Shown here one piece after another: positions 56,331-64,000 of a stretch of DNA of 64,000 nucleotides (position 1 is the first letter of the stretch; each line of letters opens with the position of its first letter). Location: contig JARFIW010000108.1 in the NCBI GenBank assembly GCA_036346225.1, positions 3,986,501 to 4,050,500 of the forward strand, in the 5' to 3' direction. The position numbers and the translations under genes were made by a program. The DNA comes from Platerodrilus igneus. Taxonomy: Eukaryota; Arthropoda; Insecta; Coleoptera; Lycidae. The notes under the pieces are model-generated. The model saw only the letters and a program-made list of their open reading frames with translations. It searched no databases and was not told the origin of the DNA.

Positions 56331-56645
56331 ACAAGAAAGAATAGCGCCTGTGATGAAAGACAACAAACATAAAACAAGAGGAAAGTTGTTGAAAGCATGT
56401 GTGGAGCTCAGCACAGTATGCATGTGAAATACGGGCAGTCCAAAAAGCAGACAGAAAAACGGTAGCAGCCTTTTGAAATGCTGTGCTTCAGATGTATGAG
56501 GACGATAGCATGGGCAGACAAAGATGATAACAAATAAGATATAGAAATAGTAGGGGAATAAGGATATCTGGGGAAAAAAATAGAAGAAATAAAAGGGCAG
56601 AATACGTTCTAATGCATTTTTGGGGAATAGTATGGGATATATTAC
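56331..56645 (+). pseudogene. LINE2 copy, left part, split by LINE3
   Basis: Parallel to 55,264-55,580: AAAGACAACAAACATA, GTGTGGAGC, CAGCAC, TTTTGAAATG, CAGATGT, then the GHILRH-region codons, up to GGGATATA at 56,640. It continues beyond LINE3 at 61,164. Confidence 0.7.
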
Positions 56646-56804
56646 TTATTTATTATTATTATTACCCTATCTTACAGAATGATCCCTTTACAAGATAGGT
56701 AAAACAGGCTAGGTATATGTAAAAATTTACAAATTTACAAAATAACTTACAGCACAAAGTATAAATAGCTCATAAACATTAATAGCTAATCACATATAAC
56801 CCCT
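56646..56804 (-). other. LINE3 3' UTR and (TAA)n tail
   Basis: Minus strand ends in AATAATAATAATAAATAA, the simple-repeat tail common in this LINE type in place of poly-A. Confidence 0.75.
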
Positions 56805-57437
56805 TTAACCACTCTTGCCACTTGCTAAAGTATGTTTTTTAATTTCTTGAACTGATGTGCAGAATATGTCGATGTCATTTTGAATGGTATTATAGTTTCG
56901 ACATAAGCGATGTAATGATGAAAATTTCAAGACGTTAGTCCGTAGTATATTCGAATGAAATGTGTAGGGCAATCTGGAAGCAAGGCGGAGAACATTTAAA
57001 GTAATCAAACCAAGTAATTGAGGACAGTGAAGATTGGTTAGTAAATGATAGAGAAATATTATGGATTGAACAAAACGTCGTTTCTCCATAGAGGATCTAT
57101 TGAACATAGCCAGAAGCCTGTCATGGGGTTATCCAATTGGTGGATATGTACCACATATACGGTATAAGACTAGTTTTAGAAACCTCCTTTGAAGGTACTC
57201 TATTTGGTTAATGTACGTCACATAATGTGGGCACCATATTATTGAGGCATATTCTAAGCGGGTACAAATATAAGTATTAAATAAGGTAATCAAAGTAGAT
57301 GCGTTAGAGAAATCAATGGAGTTTCGGATTATAAAACCTGTTAATTTGCTAGAAATTTTAACCATACATTGAATATGCTCCTTAAAGCTGAGTTTACTGT
57401 CAAAATAAACCCTATATCTTTGATATGTTGTCGGCAC
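56805..57437 (-). pseudogene. LINE3 ORF2 C-terminal region
   Basis: Two frames, 57,437-57,129 and 57,107-56,805. The first carries KLSFKEHIQCMVKISSKLTG, LITLFNTYICTRLEYASIIW and YINQIEYLQRRFLKLVLYR, the standard post-RT block of CR1/jockey LINEs. The second carries ERKRRFVQ-like positions (KRRFVQSIIFLYHLLTN) and a LPYTFHSNILRTNVLKFS tail. A stop at 57,129 and a shift near 57,110 separate them. Confidence 0.75.
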
Positions 57438-59100
57438 TGGAGAATGTTACCATTCAGTGAATAGCCATGTAGAAACAGATGGTAAGTTCTGTAGAATGAC
57501 TTGACAGTACATTTTTTACATTTAAAGGAAGTCTATTAACAAGGCACCATTGGTTTATTATTTCCAGACTTTGTTGAAGTTTATTACAATCATGTTGACT
57601 TTTAATTTCAGCATATAGTTTCAGGTCATCAGCATAAAGAAGATATTGAACGTCTAACATGTCCCCAATGTCATTGATGTAAATAATGAAAAACAAGGGT
57701 CCAATTATTGAGCCCTGCGGAACCCCAGATTGAGCCTTTATATATTTAGATTGAAATCCATGATATTGCACGTATTGAGTACGATTATGTAAGTAGGAAG
57801 ATATAAGCTTCAGAAGGGTATCTGAGAATCCAATTTGGTCTAACTGTTGTATAAGGATTGAGTGACAAATACGATCAAACGCCTTCGAGAAATCAGTATA
57901 CAAAATATCCACCTGAGATCTGCGATCAAGGGCGACAGATATAAATTGGGTGATACACAAGAGGTTTGTTATAGTTGATCGACCCTTAATGAAACCGTGT
58001 TGGTGGGTAGTGATTTTGTTAGTGACAAAATCCAACATACGTGTTTGTAGCAGGGGTTCGAATACCTTAGAGAAGTTGTTTATTATGGCAATAAGACGGT
58101 AATTGCTGACATAATTTTTTTCACCACTTTTATACACTGCAGTAATCTTAGATAATTTCCAGGCTGAAGGATAAGTTGATGTTCTAAGTATAAGGTTGAA
58201 TATAAATGTTGATGGAGCTAGAAGTGCCGGCTTACAGTCATGAAGAAAAATTGCTGGTATGTTATCTGGCCCCATAGTCATGCTTGATTTAATACTGTTG
58301 TAGGCTTCTAGCACCTCTAGTTCAGTTACTTCCTTTATGTGGAGTATATTTGTATTATGTACAGTGTTAGTTTGGTCTGCAACAGTAATGTGTTCGGAAT
58401 CATAAGAAGTTGAAAAGAAGTCTGCAAAGGCATTTACAATAGCGGTCCCAGTATTAAATTTGATAAGAGTTATATACCATAGAGCTGGAATTGATGCAGT
58501 ATTATTCTTATTTGACATATATGACCAGAATTTCTTTGGTGTAGAATTGATGTTAGACTCTATATAAGTAAGGTATCTATTGTAGGAGACAGAGATGTCT
58601 GTTTTTAATTGGGTACGTAGTTCACGGAATTTTCCATATACTTCAGAATCACTTGTTCTACGGTGGAGCTTCCATAATGGGTATTTATGCTTAATCTTTT
58701 TGATAATAGCTAAATCAAACCATGGGGGGTAATTATTTCTGCAGGCCATTGTCTTGGGCACTGTCTGATCAAAAATCTTGTAAAGTGTAGTATATAGGTA
58801 GTCGCACGCCGTTTCAACATTTGTACAACCGTAGAGCTTGCTCCAGTTAACTCTGGATAAATCACAATACAGTGTTCTGAGATCAGCCTTGCGAAAATTA
58901 AAAGACTTTTTTGCAGAGTATCCAAGACCACTGGCCCCACTAACTTTCAATGCTGTTGTAATTATTAATGCAGGGTGATAAGATTCCTCATTGAGAATCA
59001 ATTGGTTGGATCTAGTCACAATGCATTCCATTGAACTAAACACAAGGTCCGAAAGTCTATCGCTAGTGTTATATACTTGATTGAATTGACGCAGATTATA
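57438..59100 (-). CDS. LINE3 reverse transcriptase, long open frame
   Basis: 529 open codons (59,043-57,454). The first 180 residues are the endonuclease/RT linker (PPWFDLAIIKKIKHKYPLWK). RT motifs follow: SSMTMGPDNIPAIFLHDCKP (253-272), KITAVYKSGEKNYVSNYRLI (299-318), GFIKGRSTITNLL (350-362), DILYTDFSKAFDRICHSIL (379-397, first Asp), SGVPQGSIIGPLFFIIYIND (439-458) and the catalytic YADD (470-473). A frame break near 57,500 separates the last residues from the C-terminal block. All catalytic residues are intact. The ATG at 59,043 is internal to a longer ORF2 whose endonuclease lies upstream in another frame. Confidence 0.88.
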
Positions 59101-59650
59101 GAATTCAGCAAATTAGTCAACTTGTGTTAAAATATTAGAGGAAATATTTTGCTTGTTAACATATTCTGGAATGTTGAAATCACCAATGAATATAGTATCA
59201 GATCCATAATTGGCATCTAGTGAGATTAAGAACTCGAACATCAATTGATAATCATCAGGTGACAATGATGGTGGAATATATATTGCAAAGATATTGACCG
59301 AACGATTTTTATCAATATCTTTATACCAACAATATCAATTGGTATGTAGGATAAATGGTGGCAAGTGGTGTTTATACTATAAGACAGTATATTAGAGTCA
59401 ACTGCAAGGAGAACACCACCTCCACGTTTAGTGTTAGTGTTTTCAAAATTCCTGTCAGATCGGAAAACTTGATAGCTATTGGGAAACAATTCACAATTTT
59501 CGACACTTGATGACAGCCAAGTCTCTGTTAATGTTATGATGTGGTAATAGCCATATAAGGTAGATAGGTTATTAAAAAAAAACATGCGTCTTAGAATTGA
59601 GACCACGCACATTTTGATAGTATATTAGGAAACTTTCGGGGACATTACCT
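59101..59650 (-). pseudogene. LINE3 endonuclease (one frame break)
   Basis: From FLIYYQNVRGLNSKTHVFF (59,630-59,570; the N of QNVRG is the usual first ligand), shifting into ITLTETWLSSSVENCELFP (Glu of the ET-W motif), FRSDRNFENTNTKRGGGVLL and IPIDIVGIKILIK. A T5 run at 59,305 breaks the frame. The duplicated copy has T6 here and reads on through SVNIFAIYIPPSLSPDDYQ and IFIGDFNIPEYV (GDFN motif). So the parent was an intact APE-type nuclease. Confidence 0.82.
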
Positions 59651-60015
59651 GTAGCAGTTTTTGGTCGATGTTGTTTATACTGTCGTTGCTTTATATTGAT
59701 TAAATTTGCCTTAAAATCTTTACACTTTATAATGTACACTGGGCACAATCGATCCCACGCCACGTGGTTGGTATTATCATTACATGAAACATTGGGAAAT
59801 TGTTTACTTGATAAATTACAACAGTTTATGCACTTCAACGTTTCTGCTGTACAGTCACTAACCTTATGCTTTTTAGCACATCTTGGACACACCACTTTCT
59901 TTTTACATTTAGCCGCGAAGTGATTAAAGCCGCAGCAGTTGTAACAGCATTTGACCTCAATGGCATCATACACTGGGCAACAATCATAGCCGATAAACAG
60001 GTAACTTTCTTTCAT
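59572..60015 (-). CDS. LINE3 ORF1, zinc-knuckle part, running into ORF2 start
   Basis: 147 open codons. Cys/His motifs include CCYNCCGFNHFAAKC and CPRCAKKHKVSDC, followed by CINC..C and a C..H..C group; these are gag-like CCHC knuckles that bind the element RNA. The frame then runs through KQHRPKTATGNVPES into the first residues of the endonuclease. That overlap suggests ORF1 and ORF2 are either fused or overlap tightly here. Confidence 0.8.
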   Translation of the reverse strand: MKESYLFIGYDCCPVYDAIEVKCCYNCCGFNHFAAKCKKKVVCPRCAKKHKVSDCTAETLKCINCCNLSSKQFPNVSCNDNTNHVAWDRLCPVYIIKCKDFKANLINIKQRQYKQHRPKTATGNVPESFLIYYQNVRGLNSKTHVFF

Positions 60016-60074
60016 AATGCTATTGCAAGTCCCCAGATCCGTTTGTATAAGACACTGGTATACATTTTTTTTTT

Positions 60075-60335
60075 TTATATGTGGTAATGTCTAATATTTT
60101 CAAGCAACAGGTTTTTGGTGAATATATTACGATCCTGTTGTAATAAATATTGATGAATATCCTCCATTGAATAATTTATAGTTTGACCTAAAATTCTAAT
60201 CCGAGGATTCAAATTGGTAGCATCTCGCGCCACAAGTTTGTCCGGCAGTTCTTTTGCAACTAGATTTTTGAACTTATCTGCCTCAGTTTTACTCAAACAA
60301 TCAATGGCAATGCCACCCTGACTAATAGACTTCAC
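60075..60335 (-). CDS. LINE3 ORF1, middle (RRM-like) part
   Basis: 86 codons with IAIDCLSKTEADKFKNLVAK and NPRIRILGQTINYSMEDIHQ then YLLQQDRN. This pattern resembles the gag-like/RRM segment preceding zinc knuckles in jockey-type ORF1. A run of 13 T (60,066-60,078) separates it from the knuckle frame; the duplicated copy has a G inside that run. Confidence 0.7.
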   Translation of the reverse strand: MKSISQGGIAIDCLSKTEADKFKNLVAKELPDKLVARDATNLNPRIRILGQTINYSMEDIHQYLLQQDRNIFTKNLLLENIRHYHI

Positions 60336-60399
60336 TCTACTTACAGTGATATCATTAACCGCAAGATTTACTTTTTGTAATAACTAAGATTTTGTAATG

Positions 60400-60901
60400 C
60401 TATTGCTTTCTTTTGGTTTTATTATAACAGTATTTTATTGCCCACCACTGCTGCATAGGAGGTATTATTAGTATGTGGTTTTGAGCTAGTACTATTAGAT
60501 GACGACATAATCAACAATTTCTCATCAAGAATTTTGGAAACAACAGGTACAACATCTTTGGATATGTCGCTACCGCTTACTGGGTGATATTGTCTTGCTA
60601 TTATATCAGTAAGGTGATGAATACTGTAATTAATACTAATTACATGCTCACGAAGTGTCACCAATTCGGATTCCAAATGGTCAAGTTTATTATAAACAGC
60701 ATTTTCAAGTAGGAGGCAATCAGGACACTTAAAGAGTAATGTCCTTCCTTTTAGGGGTATAGCACGATTATCAGTAGGACTAATATTTGCACAAGTTTTA
60801 CAAATGTTATTTTTGCAAACATCACAAGGATAGTCAAATAGTTCCCCATCTTGTGGTTTTAGATTAATACATATTAATGAATTACATTTGTAGCATTCCA
60901 T
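60400..60901 (-). CDS. LINE3 ORF1, PHD-like zinc finger and coiled coil
   Basis: 159 codons. Residues 3-62 carry a C-x2-C ... C-x2-C ... C-x2-C ladder (C3, C6, C26, C29, C34, C37, C59, C62), as in the PHD-type fingers found at the start of some insect LINE ORF1 proteins. Residues 63-105 are a coiled-coil-like helix (LLLENAVYNKLDHLESELVT). A Ser/Thr-rich spacer precedes SYAAVVGNK. The frame closes at 60,422 in a T-run context; the copy at 63,240 has one more T there. A role in ORF1 assembly and RNA binding is family knowledge. Confidence 0.78.
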
Positions 60902-61163
60902 TATAAATCGAGTATATATAAATGTTTTTTTATTTTGTATCTAACATATATGAACTATTGTTTATAGTTCACTGTAGAACTAATAATGCTATGTTTCTGG
61001 ATAATTATTCAATTGTTTTTTATCACTGGATTATTACACCAATTAAAAGCACTTTAAGTTACCTTTCAGTAGACACCAAACTCAAAATTTATAATGCACT
61101 ATAACTATTGTAAATTGTAAGTGTTTCAGAGCACTTTATTGCACACCTAACCTAACCTAATAA

Positions 61164-61318
61164 CCTTTGTAAAGAGATAGGAAAAAGAGGTTATGTAGAC
61201 CTAGGTCAGATAGTGATTGATGCAGACTGTGCAGGAAATGTGAGGTTAGTTAGGAATAGGAAACAATGAGGGTACGCGTCTAACCAGTTCCAGGACATGA
61301 CCTAATGATGATGATGCA
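61164..61318 (+). pseudogene. LINE2 copy, right part, after LINE3
   Basis: Continues 56,331-56,645: AGAGATAGGAAAA, TGTAGACCTAGGT, GATAGTGA, GGTTAGTTAGGAATAGGAAACAATG and GTACGCGTCTAACCAGTTCCAGG mirror 55,590-55,735 of the main LINE2. Ends in the (GAT)n-like ATGATGATGATG tail. Confidence 0.75.
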
Positions 61319-61772
61319 AGTCGGAAAACTTTAGATAGATTATATGAACTAGTATAAGTAATATATGACACAGGTGAGGTCCCAATAGATTTCAAAACAA
61401 TATTATTATCCCAATCCCAAAAAGTCAGGAGCTGATAGGTGTGAGAATTTTAAAACAGTTAGTTTAACTTCCAACGCTTCCAAAATTCTAACAATAATAA
61501 TTAAAAATAGAGTAGAAGCTTTGACTGAGAATTATTTAGGCGAAGACCAATATGGTTTTCGTAAAGACAGAGGGACTAGAGAACCGATACTAATGATTAG
61601 AATAATTATCGAAAAAGGTTACAAAAAATAAAAGACTCATTTTGCATTTGTAGATTTAGAAAAAGCGTTTGATAGGGTTAATTGGATTGCTATGTTCAAG
61701 ATTTTGCGAAAAATAGGAATCTCTAATAGGGATAGAAAAATTATTTACAGTCTGTGTAAAAACCAAAGCGTA
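61319..61772 (+). pseudogene. second LINE2-family RT fragment
   Basis: Starts in the linker (LYELV, VIYDTGEVPIDFK), then NYLGEDQYGFRKDRGTREP, HFAFVDLEKAFDRVNW (first catalytic Asp) and ILRKIGISNRDRKIIYSLCK. It is cut at 61,772 by the duplication junction before the catalytic pair. Similar to but distinct from 54,300-54,820, so a different copy. Confidence 0.78.
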
Positions 61773-61919
61773 GTAATTATTAATGCAGGGTGATAAGATT
61801 CCTCATTGAGAATCAATTGGTTGGATCTAGTCACAATGCATTCCATTGAACTAAACACAAGGTCCGAAAGTCTATCGCTAGTGTTATATACTTGATTGAA
61901 TTGACGCAGATTATAGAAT

Positions 61920-62428
61920 TCAGCAAATTAGTCAACTTGTGTTAAGATATTAGAGGAAATATTTTGCTTGTTAACATATTCTGGAATGTTGAAATCACCA
62001 ATGAATATAGTATCAGATCCATAATTGGCATCTAGTGAGATTAAGAACTCGAACATCAATTGATAATCATCAGGTGACAATGATGGTGGAATATATATTG
62101 CAAAGATATTGACCGAACGATTTTTTATCAATATCTTTATACCAACAATATCAATTGGTATGTAGGATAAATGGTGGCAAGTGGTGTTTATACTATAAGA
62201 CAGTATATTAGAGTCAACTGCAAGGAGAACACCACCTCCACGTTTAGTGTTAGTGTTTTCAAAATTCCTGTCAGATCGGAAAACTTGATAGCTATTGGGA
62301 AACAATTCACAATTTTCGACACTTGATGACAGCCAAGTCTCTGTTAATGTTATGATGTGGTAATAGCCATATAAGGTAGATAGGTTATTAAAAAAAAACA
62401 TGCGTCTTAGAGTTGAGACCACGCACAT
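61920..62428 (-). CDS. LINE3 endonuclease in second unit
   Basis: 166 open codons spanning ITLTETWLSSSV, FRSDRNFENTNTKRGGGVLL, NIFAIYIPPSLSPDDYQLMF and DTIFIGDFNIPEYV, so it covers the Glu and GDFN motifs that the first unit splits. The remaining Asn and SDH motifs lie upstream and downstream of the frame. Confidence 0.8.
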
Positions 62429-62440
62429 TTTGATAGTATA

Positions 62441-62913
62441 TTAGGAAACTTTCGGGGACATTACCTGTAGCAGTTTTGGTCGATGTTGTTTATACTGTCG
62501 TTGCTTTATATTGATTAAATTTGCCTTAAAATCTTTACACTTTATAATGTACACTGGGCACAATCGATCCCACGCCACGTGGTTGGTATTATCATTACAT
62601 GAAACATTGGGAAATTGTTTACTTGATAAATTACAACAGTTTATGCACTTCAACGTTTCTGCTGTACAGTCACTAACCTTATGCTTTTAGCACATCTTGG
62701 ACACACCACTTTCTTTTACATTTAGCCGAAGTGATTAAAGCCGCAGCAGTTGTAACAGCATTTGACCTCAATGGCATCATACACTGGGCAACAATCATAG
62801 CCGATAAACAGGTAACTTTCTTTCATAATGCTATTGCAAGTCCCCAGATCCGTTTGTATAAGACACTGGTATACATTTTGTTTTTTATATGTGGTAATGT
62901 CTAATATTTTCAA
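62441..62913 (-). pseudogene. LINE3 zinc-knuckle region in second unit (frame breaks)
   Basis: Same sequence as 59,572-60,015 but with shorter T runs at 62,475, 62,686 and 62,715 and a missing CG at 62,728. It is split into frames 62,913-62,722 and 62,653-62,441, and the end no longer reads into the endonuclease. Confidence 0.8.
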
Positions 62914-63145
62914 GCAACAGGTTTTTGGTGAATATATTACGATCCTGTTGTAATAAATATTGATGAATATCCTCCATTGAATAATTTATAGTTTGACCTA
63001 AAATTCTAATCCGAGGATTCAAATTGGTAGCATCTCGCGCCACAAGTTTGTCCGGCAGTTCTTTTGCAACTAGATTTTTGAACTTATCTGCCTCAGTTTT
63101 ACTCAAACAATCAATGGCAATGCCACCCTGACTAATAAACTTCAC
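62885..63145 (-). CDS. LINE3 RRM-like ORF1 part in second unit
   Basis: Same 86 codons as the first-unit copy except Phe for Ser at residue 3. Near the zinc-knuckle frame the T13 run is broken by a G here, so the two segments overlap differently. Confidence 0.72.
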   Translation of the reverse strand: MKFISQGGIAIDCLSKTEADKFKNLVAKELPDKLVARDATNLNPRIRILGQTINYSMEDIHQYLLQQDRNIFTKNLLLENIRHYHI

Positions 63146-63189
63146 TCTACTTACAGTGATATCATTAACCGCAAGATTTACTTTTTGTA

Positions 63190-63732
63190 ATAACTAAGAT
63201 TTTGTAATGCTATTGCTTTCTTTTGGTTTTATTATAACAGTATTTTTATTGCCCACCACTGCTGCATAGGAGGTATTATTAGTATGTGGTTTTGAGCTAG
63301 TACTATTAGATGACGACATAATCAACAATTTCTCATCAAGAATTTTGGAAACAACAGGTACAACATCTTTGGATATGTCGCTACCGCTACTGGGTGATAT
63401 TGTCTTGCTATTATATCAGTAAGGTGATGAATACTGTAATTAATACTAATTACATGCTCACGAAGTGTCACCAATTCGGATTCCAAATGGTCAAGTTTAT
63501 TATAAACAGCATTTTCAAGTAGGAGGCAATCAGGACACTTAAAGAGTAATGTCCTTCCTTTTAGGGGTATAGCACGATTATCAGTAGGACTAATATTTGC
63601 ACAAGTTTTACAAATGTTATTTTTGCAAACATCACAAGGATAGTCAAATAGTTCCCCATCTTGTGGTTTTAGATTAATACATATTAATGAATTACATTTG
63701 TAGCATTCCATTATCAAGCGAGTAGATAACAA
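63190..63732 (-). pseudogene. LINE3 PHD-like ORF1 part in second unit (one T lost)
   Basis: 136 codons from 63,732 to 63,322. Identical in the PHD ladder and coiled coil to the first unit, then shifted by loss of one T at 63,389 (CCGCTACT for CCGCTTACT). Downstream of the shift the SYAAVV region continues in the other frame. Confidence 0.78.
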
Positions 63733-64000
63733 TGTGTTTGTATTTTGTATCTAACATATATTAACTATTGTTTATAGTTCACTGTAGAACTAATAATGCT
63801 ATGTTTCTGGATAATTATTCAATTGTTTTTTTATCACTGGATTATTACACCAATTAAAAGCACTTTAAGTTACCTTTCAGTAGACACCAAACTCAAAATT
63901 TATAATGCACTATAACTATTGTAAATTGTAAGTGTTTCAGAGCACTTTATTGCACACCTAACCTAACCTAATAACCTTTGTAAAGAGATAGGAAAAAAGA

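Larger units (their letters stand above)
56646..61163 (-). mobile_element. LINE3: nearly complete CR1/jockey-type LINE
   Basis: Minus-strand order from 61,163: 5' UTR, PHD-like ORF1 (60,901), an RRM-like segment, zinc knuckles, endonuclease, RT, C-terminal region and a 3' end with (TAA)n (56,648-56,670). It splits one LINE2 copy: 56,331-56,645 and 61,164-61,318 join into one 3' end. Length about 4.5 kb is normal for this class. Frame breaks are few and mostly in homopolymers. RT keeps all motifs. Confidence 0.88.
58958..61772. repeat. first unit of a 2,815-bp tandem duplication
   Basis: GTAATTATTAATGCAGGG at 58,958 recurs at 61,773 and the two units remain nearly identical to the window edge. 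The unit holds the 5' half of LINE3, the right part of the split LINE2 copy and a LINE2 RT fragment. Junction sequence (AGCGTAGTAATTATTAATGC) has the short overlap GTAATT shared by LINE2 and LINE3 breakpoints. Confidence 0.92.
61773..64000. repeat. second unit of the 2,815-bp tandem duplication (runs off the window)
   Basis: Mirrors 58,958-61,190. Differences seen are mainly homopolymer lengths (62,123; 62,475; 62,686; 62,715; 62,880; 63,243), a 2-bp deletion at 62,728, a T loss at 63,389 and a patch at 63,714-63,740. Confidence 0.92.

Noticed and set aside
61144..61166. Telomeric repeat (CCTAA)n, also at 63,955
   Set aside because: Only three units, located at the LINE3 5' edge and copied by the duplication; too short to indicate a telomere.

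Overview
This window reads as arthropod, most likely insect, heterochromatin-like DNA. It is AT-rich, I see no host protein-coding gene, and almost every recognisable sequence is a transposable element. The insect call rests on errantivirus-type LTR elements with an env gene, R1-type and CR1/jockey-type LINEs, and the general repeat style. No species can be named from sequence alone.

Layout. (1) 1-7,700: unassigned DNA with a 154-bp tandem dimer, a shred of integrase (1,529-1,642), then a badly decayed Ty3/gypsy element, E1 (1,787-7,597). E1 ends in an open 221-codon frame (6,360-7,025) coding for a macro domain of the OARD1/TARG1 ADP-ribosyl-hydrolase type plus a degenerate CCCH zinc finger. 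(2) 7,700-33,057: a three-deep nest of LTR elements. An old errantivirus-like element E2 (+) carries a gypsy element E3 (+; 12,637-32,176; target duplication ACCC) inside its pol gene. E3 carries a young minus-strand errantivirus E4 (13,246-20,479; target duplication AGGT, tRNA-Ser-type primer site, gag-pol-env) just downstream of its 5' LTR. LTR divergence falls from roughly 20% (E2) to about 4% (E3) to 2 of 227 sites (E4), which matches the nesting order. A tRNA-derived SINE sits at the gag/pol boundary of E3.

(3) 34,880-49,295: a chain of about 2-kb non-coding repeat units, here called family X, in mixed orientation. Each unit is bounded by an (AT)n microsatellite. In one of these tracts lies a tandem array of a 510-bp unit, and every full unit carries a complete type I hammerhead ribozyme (39,309, 39,818 and 40,328), as in animal retrozymes and Penelope-like elements. 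A second foldback repeat lies at 44,853-45,295.

(4) 49,690-64,000: a LINE graveyard. It holds a minus-strand R1-clade LINE; a plus-strand endonuclease/RT LINE (LINE2) that contains a piece of gypsy pol flanked by a 10-bp direct repeat; a nearly complete minus-strand CR1/jockey-type LINE (LINE3) with a PHD-like ORF1; and a 2,815-bp tandem duplication running off the right edge.

How the parts relate: nothing here forms a host pathway. The elements are mostly dead, yet E3 pol, E4 RT/RNase H and LINE3 RT keep their catalytic residues. Many of their frame breaks lie in homopolymer runs, so some may be sequence errors. The dense nesting of LTR elements, including an errantivirus inserted opposite to its hosts, is what a transposon trap or piRNA-cluster-like locus would look like, but nothing in the sequence proves that.
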